A DNA stretch of 64,000 bases from Nemopilema nomurai (GCA_003864495.1 ML133422.1:1-64000), one strand, 5' to 3'. Positions 34,801-46,330 are shown, numbered from the stretch's first letter. Notes: a model not told the origin generated them from the sequence alone. Numbers and translations: made by a program.

Positions 34801-34927
34801 CGTCCTATTTTTCAAGAAAATAAAACCCGAGGCATTGCCTCTAACAAGTGATGCGGCACATCTTCACATAAGAAGGGCACACTTCCAAGCAATGGTATGG
34901 AAACAAGCTGGGTCACTGTATCAAGAC

Positions 34928-37900
34928 CAGTGAATCTTTTCCCAGGGCATGCTCTTTAGTAAAGGGAGCGTGGCTGGGCGTGGCTCCAAAACCTATGCGT
35001 TTTTCATAGAGAAATTTCCAACAGATGCCGAATTTTGGAACCATTTCAAAAAGCATAACATCGGCATAACACACAATGAAAACAATGTTAAGATTTGTAA
35101 ACGCTTATTTTAAATGAAAGAAATCTCCCTTAAAAAACATTGTTTGCGATTTAGGAAGTCAATGATTCTTTATTCAAGTCTATTCTATGCTCATTCATTG
35201 CAGCAAATTTTTCAATTATTTCGTCGTGGAATGACTTTCTTGTATATAAATTTGCAAGCAACTCCTTATCAATAGAAAATAGGGACAGGAAAGACAATCG
35301 ACTTTGGCTCATGGTGTTTCGAAAAGCTCTCCGGATCCGCTTTAGGGCAGAAAATGAAGTCGTTCGACAGATGCAGTCGTAGCAGGAACAGTTAATATCA
35401 GCTGACAAAGCTTATTGACCTGTGGCAAAGATTTAAAAAGTTCAGTTGAGTAAAACATTTTGTGCAACTCGTGTGGAAAAAGGTCAGTTAGATCATCCGA
35501 ATCGTACAGCGCTCTAAGGTCTACCTCTAGTTTTGTAGAGTCAAAGTGACGACCATAAATTTGCAATAATGAAGAAAACGCATCTCTTGGAAAGTCTTTG
35601 CGATGAGCAGGGGCTTATTTGGGGTCTAGTAGCTCTACAAAGCGAAGTGAAGGCAAAGACTGGAAGCGCACGGAAATTTCCTGTAACAAATTGTCCACGA
35701 TTTCAAAGTACAGTAACTTGTATCTATGATTTGGCTTGGCACTGAAAGTTGTTTTCTTTCTAGGTGGTTCCTCGATGTTTTCCGAAGATTTCTGCCAAAT
35801 ATTTTCGAACGATTCATCATTTCTTAAGGATGCTATAAATTTTTGACGCTCTCAACCCTATCAGTACAATACGCAATATCATACATTTTCGTCTGAAAAT
35901 GTCAAAAAGCAACTCAGTATGAAGGAAAATTGTTTGGAAAACTTCAAGGAGGAACTTGAACTCAGTGTTTTTCAATTTTGAAACAAAGCCAGCAGCAGCA
36001 TTCACTGTAAAATCATCCCAGGATTGTGGAGAATCCATAATGTCATTGAAGAAGAAAAGACAATCTGAAAAGATGCTGTGGACTGTACTAACCAAGCGAG
36101 CCTTAGAATTCCAGCGAGTTTCACATGGCGTTCTGCGCGTTACGAAGCGATTTAAGTCAGCTGATCGTTTCGTAGATTGAGAGAAAAACGAAGATATACC
36201 AGTTAATGTTGAGAAAAATCGCTTACATCCACCTATTCTGCGCAAGCTTTGAGATAGCACAAGGTTGAGTTTCTGCGCATAACAATGAACAAATAAAGCC
36301 CCTTGGTATTGCTCATTCAGTATGACCTCTACTTCTGAAATGGCACCTGCCATCACTGATGCACCGTCATATGTTTGGGCAAAAAGCTTAGACCCGATGT
36401 TAAATTCTTGGATCTTAGCAATAGCAATGGCCGCCACTGATTCTGCATTTCTTTCGACACTACAGTCTATAAATTCGACAAAGCGCTCGTGAACTCTCAA
36501 TTTCGAGACAAAGCGAAACACTGAGGAGAGTTGCTCCCGCTTTGATACATCAGGGCTTTCATCTAGCTCAATTGCAACAAAATTTGTATCAGCAAGCTCC
36601 GAGAATATCTTTTCAGTCATTAGTCTGGACATGCAATAAATCAAATTTTTTTGGACTTGAGGGGAGGTACCAACAGATACAATTGCAACGGAGAAGTGCC
36701 TCTTTGAAACGTCATCATACTGCTACAGTACTTTCCAGAATTCAATATAATTGCCTTTATTGAGGGAATAATCACTTTCATCATGGCCACGAAAAGGCAG
36801 TTCTTGCTTACCAAGTAAGTAAACTGCATCAATCAAACGGTGCATCACCTCCCTATTTTCCTTAACTTTCGCATTGTGAAGCTCTGAGGACCTTTGTCTT
36901 TGATTTTCGATTAGGAAACCGATACGCTTCCTGCCGAATGTCTTCAACTGAATCATGGCATGGATATGTGCCTGTGAAAGCCTGTGTTTTTTTGAAAACT
37001 TACTAAGGTTATTTAAATCTTTATATCCAGTTTGGTTCCAAACTCCTTTTTGGAAATGAAGAGCAAACATGGCCAGCAATACAGTTTATTATGCTCAACC
37101 GAATCGGTCAACCACTCAATCATATTATACCAATCGGCAGAAAAATTACGAATAACACCTCGCTTACAAGGATGTAATATGTCAAGCTTTGGCTTTTGTC
37201 TCCCTGTATCGATAATTCTTTGTCTCTCAGGGTAAATAACAGTTGAAAATGTGTTATTTAGTAAACTCGAAACAACATCTTTATGAACGAACGCAGCCAT
37301 GGTGCTGTACGGAAAACGTTTTCTGAAGCACATAAAAGAGACTAAATGAAAGCCATCACATTCTCCTAACAATAATCTATTGAGCGGTTTATTATCTCAT
37401 GAAAAACTTATTCACACAACAAATGGGTTGGAGAAAAGCGATTGGTCATTGTTACGAAGAGCAACGGCGTTAAAGTTGTGCAAAATCTTTGCTCTTGCAA
37501 CATTTCGCGGAAGTGTGAACAATAACAACACAAGAACAAGAATGAATGATTTCAAATTTGTTTCCCCTGACTATGATTTGCTGGAAAATACAGCTTGGAG
37601 GTCAATTTTTGTAAATTAAAGATCCACCCTTTCATCTTTGTCTTGTGGGTGGAAAAATTCGAAAAAACAAACTAGCTTACGTGTTGTCGCACAAAATGGC
37701 AGGAAATCGCCTAAGAGGAATGGAATAAACATGCTAAAAAAAGTTTGGCTGTAAATGTCTTCGCGGAAAACGGAAGTAACGCTAGGCACTCGAGATTCAG
37801 ATGCCACATAAGAAACTTAACATCAGAAGTTGGTACGAAAAAGCCATAAAATGCCAATACCTTCATTACTTGAAACAAAAACCTGATCCATACTTTCTGT

Positions 37901-38422
37901 TTTCCTCGACGTGAAGCCATCTATGATACCCCGAAGTGTAATTTATTTTCAGCCTGCTACGAGGCTGGAAGCAGAAAGTTGTCTGCTTATTTCTCAATTG
38001 TTTTGGCCAATTTGCAAGTAATTAATTCACAAAATTCAGCGCGCTGATTGGTTAAAATAGGGCGGAAGGAATTCACTGCTTATTTCGTGACGTAACTAAG
38101 TTCGAAAACAAAAGGAAAATACAGCAACTTATTCTCCTTCGTAGTGCACACGATCGTCGATTCAGTGCAGCGTCCTCAACATAAACCATTTAGAAAACAA
38201 GGCAAATCGAGCAGATGAACGGGAATTACTGCATAAAAGCAATTCAAGTTTTTAAATAATATAAAAAATCAATTTCAGATGAGAAATAAGAGGGATCATT
38301 TATGAGTTTTAAATGTAAATCCTGTGTTTTTAATTTATTAAAAAAGTTGTTGGGAGAATATTTTGTTCTAAAATCTCAGGGAATGCACTGCATACCTTGC
38401 ATACCCTGACGCTACGCCACTG
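34928..38422 (-). mobile_element. hAT transposon inserted in Academ B; TSD ATCAAGAC
   Basis: A perfect 8-bp direct repeat ATCAAGAC lies at 34920-34927 and 38423-38430, the duplication length typical of hAT. The left end starts CAGTGAATCTTTTCCCAGGG and the right end (minus strand) starts CAGTGGCGTAGCGTCAGGG. The outer CAGTG and the inner CAGGGYATGC agree; the middle of the left end is diverged. Codons for the Academ B tail are found on both sides (HIRRAHFQAMVWKQAGSLYQ before, DGLKPILMTAEA after). It encodes one broken hAT transposase. Confidence 0.85.
35151..37372 (-). pseudogene. hAT transposase (TTF/ZMYM-type N-terminus), broken
   Basis: From 37290 down: KPKLDILHPCKRGVIRNFSADW and HNKLYCWPCLLF form the TTF-type zinc-finger region. 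Then RKRIGFLIENQRQRSSELHNAK, LPFRGHDESD, the RNase H-like core with FVAIELDESPDVSKREQLS (Asp region), AQTYDGASVMAG and FVHCYAQKLNLVLSQS (conserved HC.AH-like box), and RWNSKARLV. The C-terminal hAT dimerisation region is VPATTASVERLHFLPALKRIRRAFRNTMSQSRLSFLSL (35220-35400). The gene lies on several frames (36723-37079, 35817-36644, 35342-35566, 35151-35408) with shifts at each join, so it is dead. It resembles proteins often named zinc finger MYM-type protein 1-like. Confidence 0.8.
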
Positions 38423-38660
38423 ATCAAGACTTAAATCACCTGCAGATTTCGGATAGGAGCGTTCTGAAGATGGATTAAAGCCAATTCTAATGACAGCAGA
38501 AGCCATCCCTGCTGCTTCTCTGGAAAAGATCTTTTGTGGATAACACACATGATGGAGAAACAAACGCAGTAGATGTAGAAAGGCAAATCTACCGTAAACA
38601 GCTTTATGCAAATGCAAAAGTGCTACAAAAGATGACACCTGTCTGAACGATGATCATTGA

Positions 38661-39034
38661 TTTACTACTCCAACTCATATGTAAAAGTATTTTTAATAAA
38701 ATCTCATATAACTTAGTTTCCTTACAGATTTAGATCAGACACTCCTTCAAATCTTAATGTAGGGTCAAGCTTCATACTGCAGGCCCTGCACATATCAGCA
38801 TGACAAGAATCCTTAAGAATTCTCGACAAGTATGGAAGAATTATTTGCCTGTCCCTCATTTATATAAAATCGCCCAGTGTTTATTTGCGCAAAGACTGTA
38901 ATGTAGCAGGTTCTATGGCATATGCAGCAAAGCTGAAATCAACGAATTCAACTGACCTACAATCGATTAGATTCATAGATAAAATTTAATGGCCGAAATT
39001 TGTTTTCTACTCCTCTTCATCGTTAAAAGTGAAT
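38661..39034. other. No supported gene
   Basis: AT-rich spacer between the Cys-rich tail of Academ B and the TTAA-flanked element. It may hold the right end of Academ B. Confidence 0.4.
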
Positions 39035-39354
39035 TTAAAGAGGAAATGAAACCATTTTTTTTATGCGTTTAATCGATTTCTCCATCCACAATTGTTTAGG
39101 AAAAATAGTTCGCATTAGCTATTTCAAGAAAGAAGACTAATAAAAACAAACTTAAACACCGCTAAACTGACAATAATTTTTCAACCAAAAAATGGCGAAG
39201 GGGGACTAGACACTAGCGAGCTGTGACGTAAAGTTTTGGACACGAAGCGCGCATGTTCATGATTCGAGGACAACAAATTTTCTGGCAGAGTTGGCGATCG
39301 CATGTTTAGTTTTTGTGTTGGCGATCGCATGTAGAGTTGGCGATCGCATTTCAA

Positions 39355-39956
39355 TTCTCACCATATTCGACGAAAGTGACACTAGCTTAGGAGTTTCCGA
39401 AGAAGAAAAGGGGGCAGTTGCTGTTTACTGTGTTCCTGTCAGGCCATACCAATTCGGCAGACACGGAATCAAGTAGCGACGAGGATAACCTAGGTCACGA
39501 CGGCCTAACCCCAGCAATTTTGCGAGAGCGATACAAACAAAAAACAGAAGTTAGTTCATGGTAAGTTTATTCCATAAATGACGAATATATGTTTAAAACT
39601 CGTTATCTTTAGTTTAAATGATGTCTAAATACTGTAGGCATCAACCGAAATTAGCAAGTACAGTGCCTATGCCCGGCCCGGAGGGTCGCACCATCGAAAA
39701 CTTAATTGATTATGACTATGGCATTATGGCTTTTTTGCAGGTGTAGATGTCGAAAATATGAAATTTATCATCTTGTTGGTGCTTTGGAGTGCAGATGCTG
39801 CACTGGGTTAACCTGTTTTGGACGAAAGCATTAAACAAATATGTATTGCACAACATGAAGATTTCATTGCCATGTCAAATACAACTGTGTTTCGGAATGT
39901 TGGCCCACTGCAAAGGGACAGACAAGGGAGTGTCACACGAAGGCAAGCCTACACGA
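39355..39956 (+). pseudogene. P2X7-type zinc-binding domain gene (partial, frameshifted)
   Basis: The exon ending at 39560 reads VRPYQF, then (after a shift) ADTESSSDEDNLG and LRERYKQKTEVSS. It splices TG|GTAAGT ... TTGCAG|G to give a Trp-Cys junction (intron 39561-39740). The next exon has WCRCRKYE, GALECRCCTG and, in another frame, QHEDFIAMSNTTVFRNVGPLQRD and RRQAYTS, ending at a GTAAGT donor (39957). The W-C-x-C ... E-C-x-C-C pattern followed by HEDF matches the cytoplasmic zinc-binding (ballast) domain of P2X7 receptors. In cnidarians it also occurs in many proteins without a channel. No transmembrane part is present. One or two frameshifts. Confidence 0.6.
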
Positions 39957-40329
39957 GTAAGTAACAAAACAAATTATCTTATTTAATGAAGCAAGTCATG
40001 TATATGATTGATAGTTTTAAAAGGAAATAGTCTTGGCAGTTTTATCTTAATCAGATATTTGAGAGCTGTAATCATTTCTACCATGGATTTTCTTTTGTTT
40101 ACAAGTTCAACAAGTTGTCAAATCTCCCCAGTATTACAGTATTAAAGTATTACAGTTTGGTGGATAATATTACCTATTATGTGACTTGTTCATACCTTTT
40201 CTATCATATAATTATGCAATGATGTCATCATGATAGTTTTACCTAATGTTTCCTCTTGTTTCATTGGTTACTCTTTCATAGTCATAATTTTCACACATTC
40301 TATTTCTCCCTCATTTACAAATTATTCTT

Positions 40330-41372
40330 CTCTGTCTTCGAATTCATCCTCATCTCTTTTTCTGGATTCCACTCCTCATCATTTTCAGCGAAACTTTTGT
40401 AGGAATCAGAATCACTGTCTTCCTCTTCTACTTCCATGTTTTTCCTGGGCTTAGTTGGCTGTCCTTGTTTTGACTCTCTGAATTTCCTTATTTTACATTT
40501 TAGATAATTGATTGCCTACAAACAAAGCATACATGAGAAAAGGGTTACAAAAAGTAATTTATATGGAAATGAAATGGAATTTAAATTTGGCATATTAGCA
40601 AATGTTATTGTGCAAAGCGAACTTACATTATTTTGACTTGTTAATTTCCTTTTCTGTCTAGTTATTTTCAGATTTTGGCGATTCACTCAGGAAACTTGCT
40701 GGATACTCTACCTGTAACTTTTTTGCAACAATTATAACATACTAACATTTGAAACAGAAACACATAAAAGCAGCCTTTATATGAGAGTATTTATCTTTTG
40801 ACCACACCCTTAATGAGTGAGATACACCCTTTTTGTCAGCAAGAACTAATCCTTTTGGCTGCGCCCTGGGTGAATCTATACAATTTGATAAATGTTCTAT
40901 ATGCATATATGTATTTTGTAAACCTTTAAATTGGAAGGGCTCGACTTTGTAGAAGATACAAAATGTTGTTTTTTAATTGCAATGCCAACATTCTAAAAAA
41001 TATGTCACAATAAATACCAATTGTTTGTTATGAAAACTTTTATCACGTTGAAATTTTGATAAAACCAATTGTTTTATTTAAATAGACAAGAAGTAGCGAG
41101 TTGTGTTTACTTTTATTCTGTTGTACCCAATCTACTTATTTTGAGGGGGAAGAATTAAACGCGAGCTCCACGTTTATATATTGTATTTGACCTTGTCATT
41201 TTATGTATCGTATATTTTGCTTTATTTACACATTAATTAAAGGAATATATTGAAAATGAAGTAGGCAAAAAAATTAAATCTTACCTTTCTTTTTTCCCGT
41301 TTCGACTGAGAGGTTGAATTTCCTTCATTTCTGGTATAATGCCAGAACAGCATCTTGTTGTAAAAACTTTTT
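40330..41372 (-). pseudogene. Small acidic protein remnant in the TTAA element
   Basis: A candidate first exon at 41286-41372 (ending EKRK|GTAAGA) and an exon from 40515 (after TTGTTTGTAG). The latter reads AINYLKCKIRKFRESKQGQ, then EVEEEDSDSDSYKSF and ENDEEWNPEKE before a stop near 40332. Acidic serine-rich stretches like this precede the conserved core of the Kolobok-like family, but the core is absent. Function unknown. Confidence 0.35.
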
Positions 41373-41928
41373 TGTTTGTTAAACGTCGTCCCCCTCTAGT
41401 AGACTAGCTACGCTCCTTGTATAGCAACCTGGTTCAAAATGATCTGAGCAGAGGACGGGGTTTGAAAAGTAGCTTTGGTCAAAATTTGGCCTACGCTTTC
41501 TAACAAATTTAGTTCACTGCCCGCGTACAGTAGGGTCCTTTGGAAAGCGATGGGTGTTTAAACCCTTGGTATAACTGTCATTACAACAGCTTTTTATTGT
41601 CTAGAGTGTGTACAACACATCGTAGACCGCCACCAACCTTGGTTTTGTTACCTGGCTCCATAGCTAATCTAAAGTTTCAGTACGTAGAAACGGGATGTAA
41701 ATATTACGAAACGCCGCGCGTGTCCATAACTTTACGTCACAACATTCAAAACGAGGCTAGTTAAACAGGGCGCACCGGTGCCACTTTTTGATTGAAAAAT
41801 TGAAGTCAGTATTGCCCTCGTAGTTTAGCCAAAATTTCTCTAAACACATTGAAATTCTGGGTTATAAGGTAATTCATTACGGGGATTCAGAATTTAAAAT
41901 AAAAATTTTGGTTTCATTTCCTCTTTAA

Positions 41929-42373
41929 GACATTTTAGAATATTTGCACCAGTGAATGAAACAATGACAATCTGGTATAAATAAATCACGAATAAGCGAT
42001 ATAGATAATAAGCTTGGATAGAAATCATATCTCCGATTTTTACTTTTTGGTGCATTTTGATACATTCTAGAGACATTATGAACTTCTTGTTAGAAAGCAA
42101 TCTAAACTTTTCACTAACACAACTACTTTACGTCACTTCCTGTCAAACTCGACCCAATCCCTTATGACAGATTTTGAAGCAAAAAATCGACTTTGAAACA
42201 GCTGTAACTAAGAAAGTACACTTCTTTCGAAAATTTTAAGGTTATTTTTGTAATAAGCGTACTCGATTTAGTCAGACGGTGAAATAAAAATATCCGTGTC
42301 ATATGCACATTAAAAGTCGATGTCAAAGTCTGCGTATTGTGAACCGGGTGTCTTACAACTACAGTGCATGGTG
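41929..42373. other. No supported gene
   Basis: AT-rich spacer; nothing recognisable. Confidence 0.4.
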
Positions 42374-43505
42374 CCATCGTCAATAGAATAACTCTGGTCT
42401 GGAAACTACGCGGGGGTCTTTATTGTTTTGATTGTTCTATCCTTTTGTTCGCCAAACGTGTGTGAATTCATGCGTGACCCTGCACATTCTGTGCTGTGAT
42501 TCTGCGAACTGCACTGGCAAACTATTTTCTTGTGTTCTTGTCCACTGGCGATTTGGTTTTTGTTATTTTTCATTGATATCTGAGTTACCTAGTCTTGCTT
42601 ATGGTCCGAAAATTCTGACTAATGCCTGGAGAAAATTGCTGTTTCAATGGTTGCTGTGTTAGTCGACGGAAAGGCAAAAGCAACCCTGATGACAAGATTG
42701 GCTTTTTTAAACTTCCAGTCAGGAAGGATGAAAAATTTTCCCAATGGTGACAAGAATTAGTGAATGTTATCACCAAATATAGAGAACCTAATCTCGAGTC
42801 TAAAAGACAATCGAAGGCCGACTAATTGCACATCTGCAAGAGACATTTCTTGACTGAAGACATCACTATACATGAGTAAAGATTACGTTTTTTCTCTGTA
42901 AATATTGATGCCCAATCCATCCACATCCATCAGGGCCTTGCTCTCTCCGACTTTTTTTGCAAAATATGCCTTTAAAAGGCAGCTGATCATGTTGTGCCTC
43001 GGTAATTTTTGTTATCAAAGTTTGCCTCTCCCCCTCTATATTGCCCTCTAAAAATGTTGTGAAACAATTTTGCTTAAAAAAGCGCCTTTCTATATACTTA
43101 TATTTAGAAATAACTATTTTTGCAGACCATGGAAAAAGGCTGACAAAAAAATTTCTAAAATTTGGTTTCCTTCCAACAAAGAATCTTCAAAAGAAGATTT
43201 TGGATACTTTTCAAAAAAGTGCATCCAGGATGAGGCCTGCTAAAACAGTTGTGAGAGATATCACACATGAGACAAAACCAACATGTTACTATAAAGATTT
43301 TAAAGATTTAAGTTCCAGGGTAAAGAAATTGACCCTAAATGAAATGCACATTTTTTATGCAGAGGATAAATTAGAAATAACAAATTTCAGACACCCCACA
43401 TCATTCCAAAATTTTGCATCACAATTGATTATAAACTTACCTTCACTGTTTCTGTATTTAATTGGCAAATCCCAGATATTTACCATGATTTCAAAATAAA
43501 AGTAA
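42374..43505 (+). mobile_element. P element 1, 3'-truncated, with THAP-domain gene remnant
   Basis: It starts with CCATCGTCAATAGAATAAC, related to the start of P element 2 (55685). A coding exon from about 42621 begins MPGENCCFNGCCVSRR and shows a THAP zinc finger (Cys-Cys pair, FFKLP, an in-frame TGA right after FSQW, then HICKRHF). After an intron the second exon (after TTTTTGCAG, 43124) reads KFGFLPTKN, MRPAKTVVRDI, YYKDFKDLSSRVKKL and, in another frame, TFTVSVFNWQIPDIYHD, where the element is cut off (about 43500). THAP domains bind the P-element ends. The catalytic core is absent, so it is a dead 5' fragment. Confidence 0.7.
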
Positions 43506-43513
43506 GATTAGTA

Positions 43514-43565
43514 GTAGATCAAAGGCGCCGCCTCATTTGCATATCCACATTTCAGTATATGTAGA
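43514..43565 (+). repeat. 52-bp direct repeat, copy 1
   Basis: GTAGATCAAAGGCGCCGCCT followed by CATTTGCATATCCACATTT and AGTATATGTAGA. It matches 62248-62299 with one mismatch (C/T). It contains an octamer-like ATTTGCAT. It sits immediately after the truncation point of P element 1. Confidence 0.85.
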
Positions 43566-43704
43566 AGCCTTAGTATGAGGTTGATTATTAATTGGGGGTA
43601 GGTCAACCTTTAATATTTTGGCAAAATGGGGGTCATTATAAATTTATTTTGGGGGTGAAAATGTAATATGACCCCTCTCTACAATTAAGCACAGAAGAGT
43701 ATGT

Positions 43705-44008
43705 GAATCTAGAGTGTTATTGTTGTATTGTTAGTTTATCTGAGCTTCTCTTTTTTTCTGTCCTGAGCGACCGTGATTTCTTTTTTCTTTGATTTGATTT
43801 AGATATTTTTATAACATCCTCTGCATGTGAAAAAGATCTGATCTTGAAATAGAGCTTTAGCAAACCATTAAGAAAGCCTTCACCAACTGCATCATCTATC
43901 TTGAGAGTGCAAGAACTGATCCAAGTTTGAAACAGGGCAACAACTTCTTGATCAACACTTTCTGAACCATATTTTGAAGATTTATATTCTTTGTGAAATT
44001 CATCATTC
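43705..44008 (-). pseudogene. Unrecognised C-terminal coding remnant, cut by the gypsy LTR
   Basis: The minus strand reads ~95 residues without a stop: NDEFHKEYKSSKYG, VALFQTWISSCTLKIDDAVG, FLNGLLKLYFKIRSFSHAEDV and a basic end (QRKKKSRSLRTEKKRSS). It ends at a stop near 43710. The helix-then-basic-tail look resembles the C-terminal end of some transposon proteins, but I cannot name it. Its upstream part is removed by the LTR that begins at 44009. Confidence 0.4.
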
Positions 44009-44156
44009 TGTTGGAGTCTGGTGTTACCCCCTTACACCTATATGTATATTCTATAACATTGTACTGCATAGTCATTCTGTGATAGTATTAGTTGTGTAAA
44101 CACCAATACAGACTCTTCTGTTGAGTTATTCCTAAAATTACTATCACAGAATTACA
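44009..44156 (+). repeat. 5' LTR of the gypsy element
   Basis: Begins TGTTGG and probably ends at TTACA (44156). The end is uncertain because the other LTR is truncated. The first ~78 bp match 48026-48103 with one or two differences (CCCCTTACACC versus CCCCTGACACC). Confidence 0.75.
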
Positions 44157-44184
44157 TCTACAAACAAACACTGTGGAATCGAAA

Positions 44185-45052
44185 ATGCGAAACTATGATG
44201 GGAGCAGCAATATCAAAGTTTTTCTTGAAAAAGTCGATCTGCACTCTGCTTTAAAGGGTTATGATGCCGCGAAATCCGTGCAAAACCTTGCAAAATCGAG
44301 GGTCCCACATTTGATGTGTATTTACGGCTATCCGAAGCCGAAAAAAAGATGTTGAGAAAATTAAGGAAGAATTAATAAAAGAGTTTCAACTGAGAAATCA
44401 AGACAGAGAAAAGGCCATGCAAGAATTAACAAACCGACATCGCAAACCTGGTGAGTCGCCACAAACCTTTGCTGTCAAAATTATGGAGCTCGTAAAACTC
44501 GCCTATGCTTCTTTTGACAATGCTAATCAAGACACTATAGCAAAGGACTATTATATGAAAGGTATTCATTCGAAAATGAAGACTGCTTTGAAAGCAATGC
44601 CGAGTTTTGCTGAATTTAGCATCAACGACGTAGCCAAAGGACTGTCTGGTTGCAATTAACTGGCATTGAATCATCTTCAACTCTCCAGCAAAATCATTGG
44701 ATGAACATCAACAATGCTACTGAGAATATCAATGCAACCCTTGTTGATACAATTGTAGAAAAGATAGTTGCTAAGGTGACAAATATGTCGGTGGGAATTG
44801 AAGCGTCAACTGAAGCATGTGGCGAAGCTACCCCGAGATTTCCTTCGACTATCTTTGTTAACAGTCGTTTAAATAGAAATCCGAGAGGAAGACAATATGC
44901 CAACAGGAATAATAGCCGTTATAACAACCGGGGCTACAGACAAAATAGCCCTCGCCCAAATCAACAGCCAAGGAGAAAATGCCGTGCCTGTCAAACCACA
45001 GACCATTTGGTTCGGGATTGCCCAACTCGGTTTTGCCCGGCTTGCCAATGAC
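44185..45052 (+). pseudogene. gypsy gag with CCHC zinc knuckle
   Basis: MRNYDGSSNIKVFLEKVDLHS starts the capsid-like region. A shift near 44295 separates YDAAKSVQNLA from IKEELIKEFQLRNQDREKAM. GESPQTFAVKIMELVKLAY follows, with a second frame change near 44655. The end has an RG/N-rich linker (NPRGRQYANRNNSRYN) and the knuckle CRACQTTDHLVRDC, with a further CPACQ. Ends at a stop at 45050. Confidence 0.75.
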
Positions 45053-45057
45053 TAGAT

Positions 45058-45486
45058 GTGAAAAAGAAACCCAGTGTGATTGGAATACCAAATCGCCCAA
45101 TTTCCGCGGTAATAGAAGTAAAACTTGAGAATAGAGTACTCAATGCTCTGTTAGATACTGGCGCCAGTTGTTCTATCATTGATCTTAGAACTATTCAAAA
45201 TCTTGGATTCGATAAGAATATAACTAAATCCAAACATGATTTGATAGATGCTTCGGGGAACGCAATAAACATTGCAGCCTCGGTCGATTTAAACGTTCAT
45301 TTTCTTGATTTTCATATAATTCAAAACATGAAGATTTTCAATTCTAAAACATTCCGTAATGTCATTCTGGGAAGAGACTTTCTGTCCCATTTTAAGACTG
45401 TTGAATTTGACTTTGAACTCAATCGCGTGAAATTAGGAAACAAGTGGTCCAATTGCGTGCAAACCCAAGGGAAAGAGCCTGTTTGA
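45058..45486 (+). pseudogene. gypsy aspartic protease
   Basis: The catalytic motif LLDTGASCSIID (near residue 35) and VILGRDFL near the C-terminus match a retropepsin. The frame opens just after the gag stop and ends at TGA (45484-45486), where the polyprotein should continue into RT. Confidence 0.8.
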
Positions 45487-45659
45487 TTGAGTGACAACAC
45501 TTCAGTTGCAGGACGCACTGAAACGGTCATTCAAGTAAAATGCAAAAAATCAGTTGCACTGATAACAGCAGATTTTGAACCTATCTCAGAGTCATGCAGA
45601 GTCATTCCTAACATTGAAAGGGTTTTTTTACATCACTCTGCTAAACGCTACTGATAAAA

Positions 45660-46330
45660 ATGAATTTAAACGGTGGAAAGATGATTGGACATTTGATTAA
45701 CACTGAAGAATCTGTCACTGTTATTCAATCTGTGTCCACAGCTACGACACCTGTTACAAAAGATGCCATTGTAGTTGGCAATAATCTGTCTATTGACGAA
45801 AAAGAACAGATCTCTTTGTTAGTTCATAAATACATCAGCATATTTGCTTCTGATCCAAAAAAGCCCAGTCTAGTGAAGAATATGGAACATCATATCATTA
45901 CCGACAATGCACAGCCAGTAAATAGGAAACCGTACCGTGTTCCTTATGCTTGGCACACAGAAGTTAATACACAAATCCAAGAAATGATAGACAATGAAAT
46001 CATTCGTCCATCAACTTCTCCTTGGAATGCACCGATAATTCTTGTTAAAAAAAAGGACAATACCACAAGGTTTGTGTATGATTTTCACGGACTCAATCAT
46101 GTCACAAAAAAAGATTCGTACCCGCTTCCTCAAATTCGTGACGTCATTGACCATATGCAAGGAGCAAAATATTGGGCAACTCTCGATGCAACATCTGCAT
46201 ATTGGTCTATCCCTGTAACCGAGACTGACAAAGAGAAAACCACTTTCTCAGTCCCCCGTGGCAAGTTTGAATTCAATGTGATGACATTTCGTTATCAATT
46301 CAGATCACAATCCGTTAATTTATTTGCGTC
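45660..46330 (+). pseudogene. gypsy reverse transcriptase, catalytic part deleted
   Basis: Shows EHHIITDNAQPVNRKPYRVP, EMIDNEIIRPSTSPWNAPIILV, RFVYDFHGLNHVTKKDSYPLP, and ATLDATSAYWSIPV with the first catalytic Asp. It runs to FEFNVMTF, after which the sequence jumps to unrelated residues (RYQFRSQ) and then to the end of RNase H. The YxDD box and most of RNase H are missing, so the element cannot make cDNA. Confidence 0.8.

Larger units (their letters stand above)
28181..38660 (+). pseudogene. Academ-like element B: transposase-nuclease gene broken and twice invaded
   Basis: Segments in order on the plus strand. 28310-28550: CLFCQKRK zinc motif and WHKQCYCHFT. 28700-28800: IMTFGFSSHIL and VRLADVNDLIA. 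28860-29300: ECIPDSLFMFLRLL and TPKHIRL. 29430-29540: TADNIDIMDESLDGKSTFHAT. The gene stops at IGHLPIIG (29803), where a Harbinger element intervenes, and resumes at APVHEFDTL (32545). Then ITVDQALYCQLMELKW, RLGGLHISM, MEMVSILLMFTRAQ, GGIVGITKT (33330-33360), and the nuclease block HEEADTRLALHA, ARDTDVLINLV and TSYWSGHTKASAW (34370-34670), where the expected TGCD is NCH. At 34927 a hAT element intervenes. From 38431 the C-terminus continues with LKPILMTAEAIPAASLEKIFCG and the Cys-rich CRKANLP / ALCKCKSATKDDTC. Many stops and shifts. Element ends not found. Confidence 0.65.
39039..41924. mobile_element. TTAA-flanked element (Kolobok-like) carrying a P2X7-like domain gene
   Basis: Inverted ends AGAGGAAATGAAACCA are identical over 16 bp (39039 and, reversed, 41924), and both are bordered by TTAA (39035-39038 and 41925-41928). 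A second inverted match, TGTGACGTAAAGTTTTGGAC on the left against TGACGTAAAGTTATGGAC on the right, lies ~180 bp inside each end, so the TIR is ~200 bp with a diverged middle. TTAA duplications occur in Kolobok and piggyBac; the ends are not the CCC type of piggyBac. Two convergent coding remnants lie inside. No DDE core was found. Confidence 0.7.
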
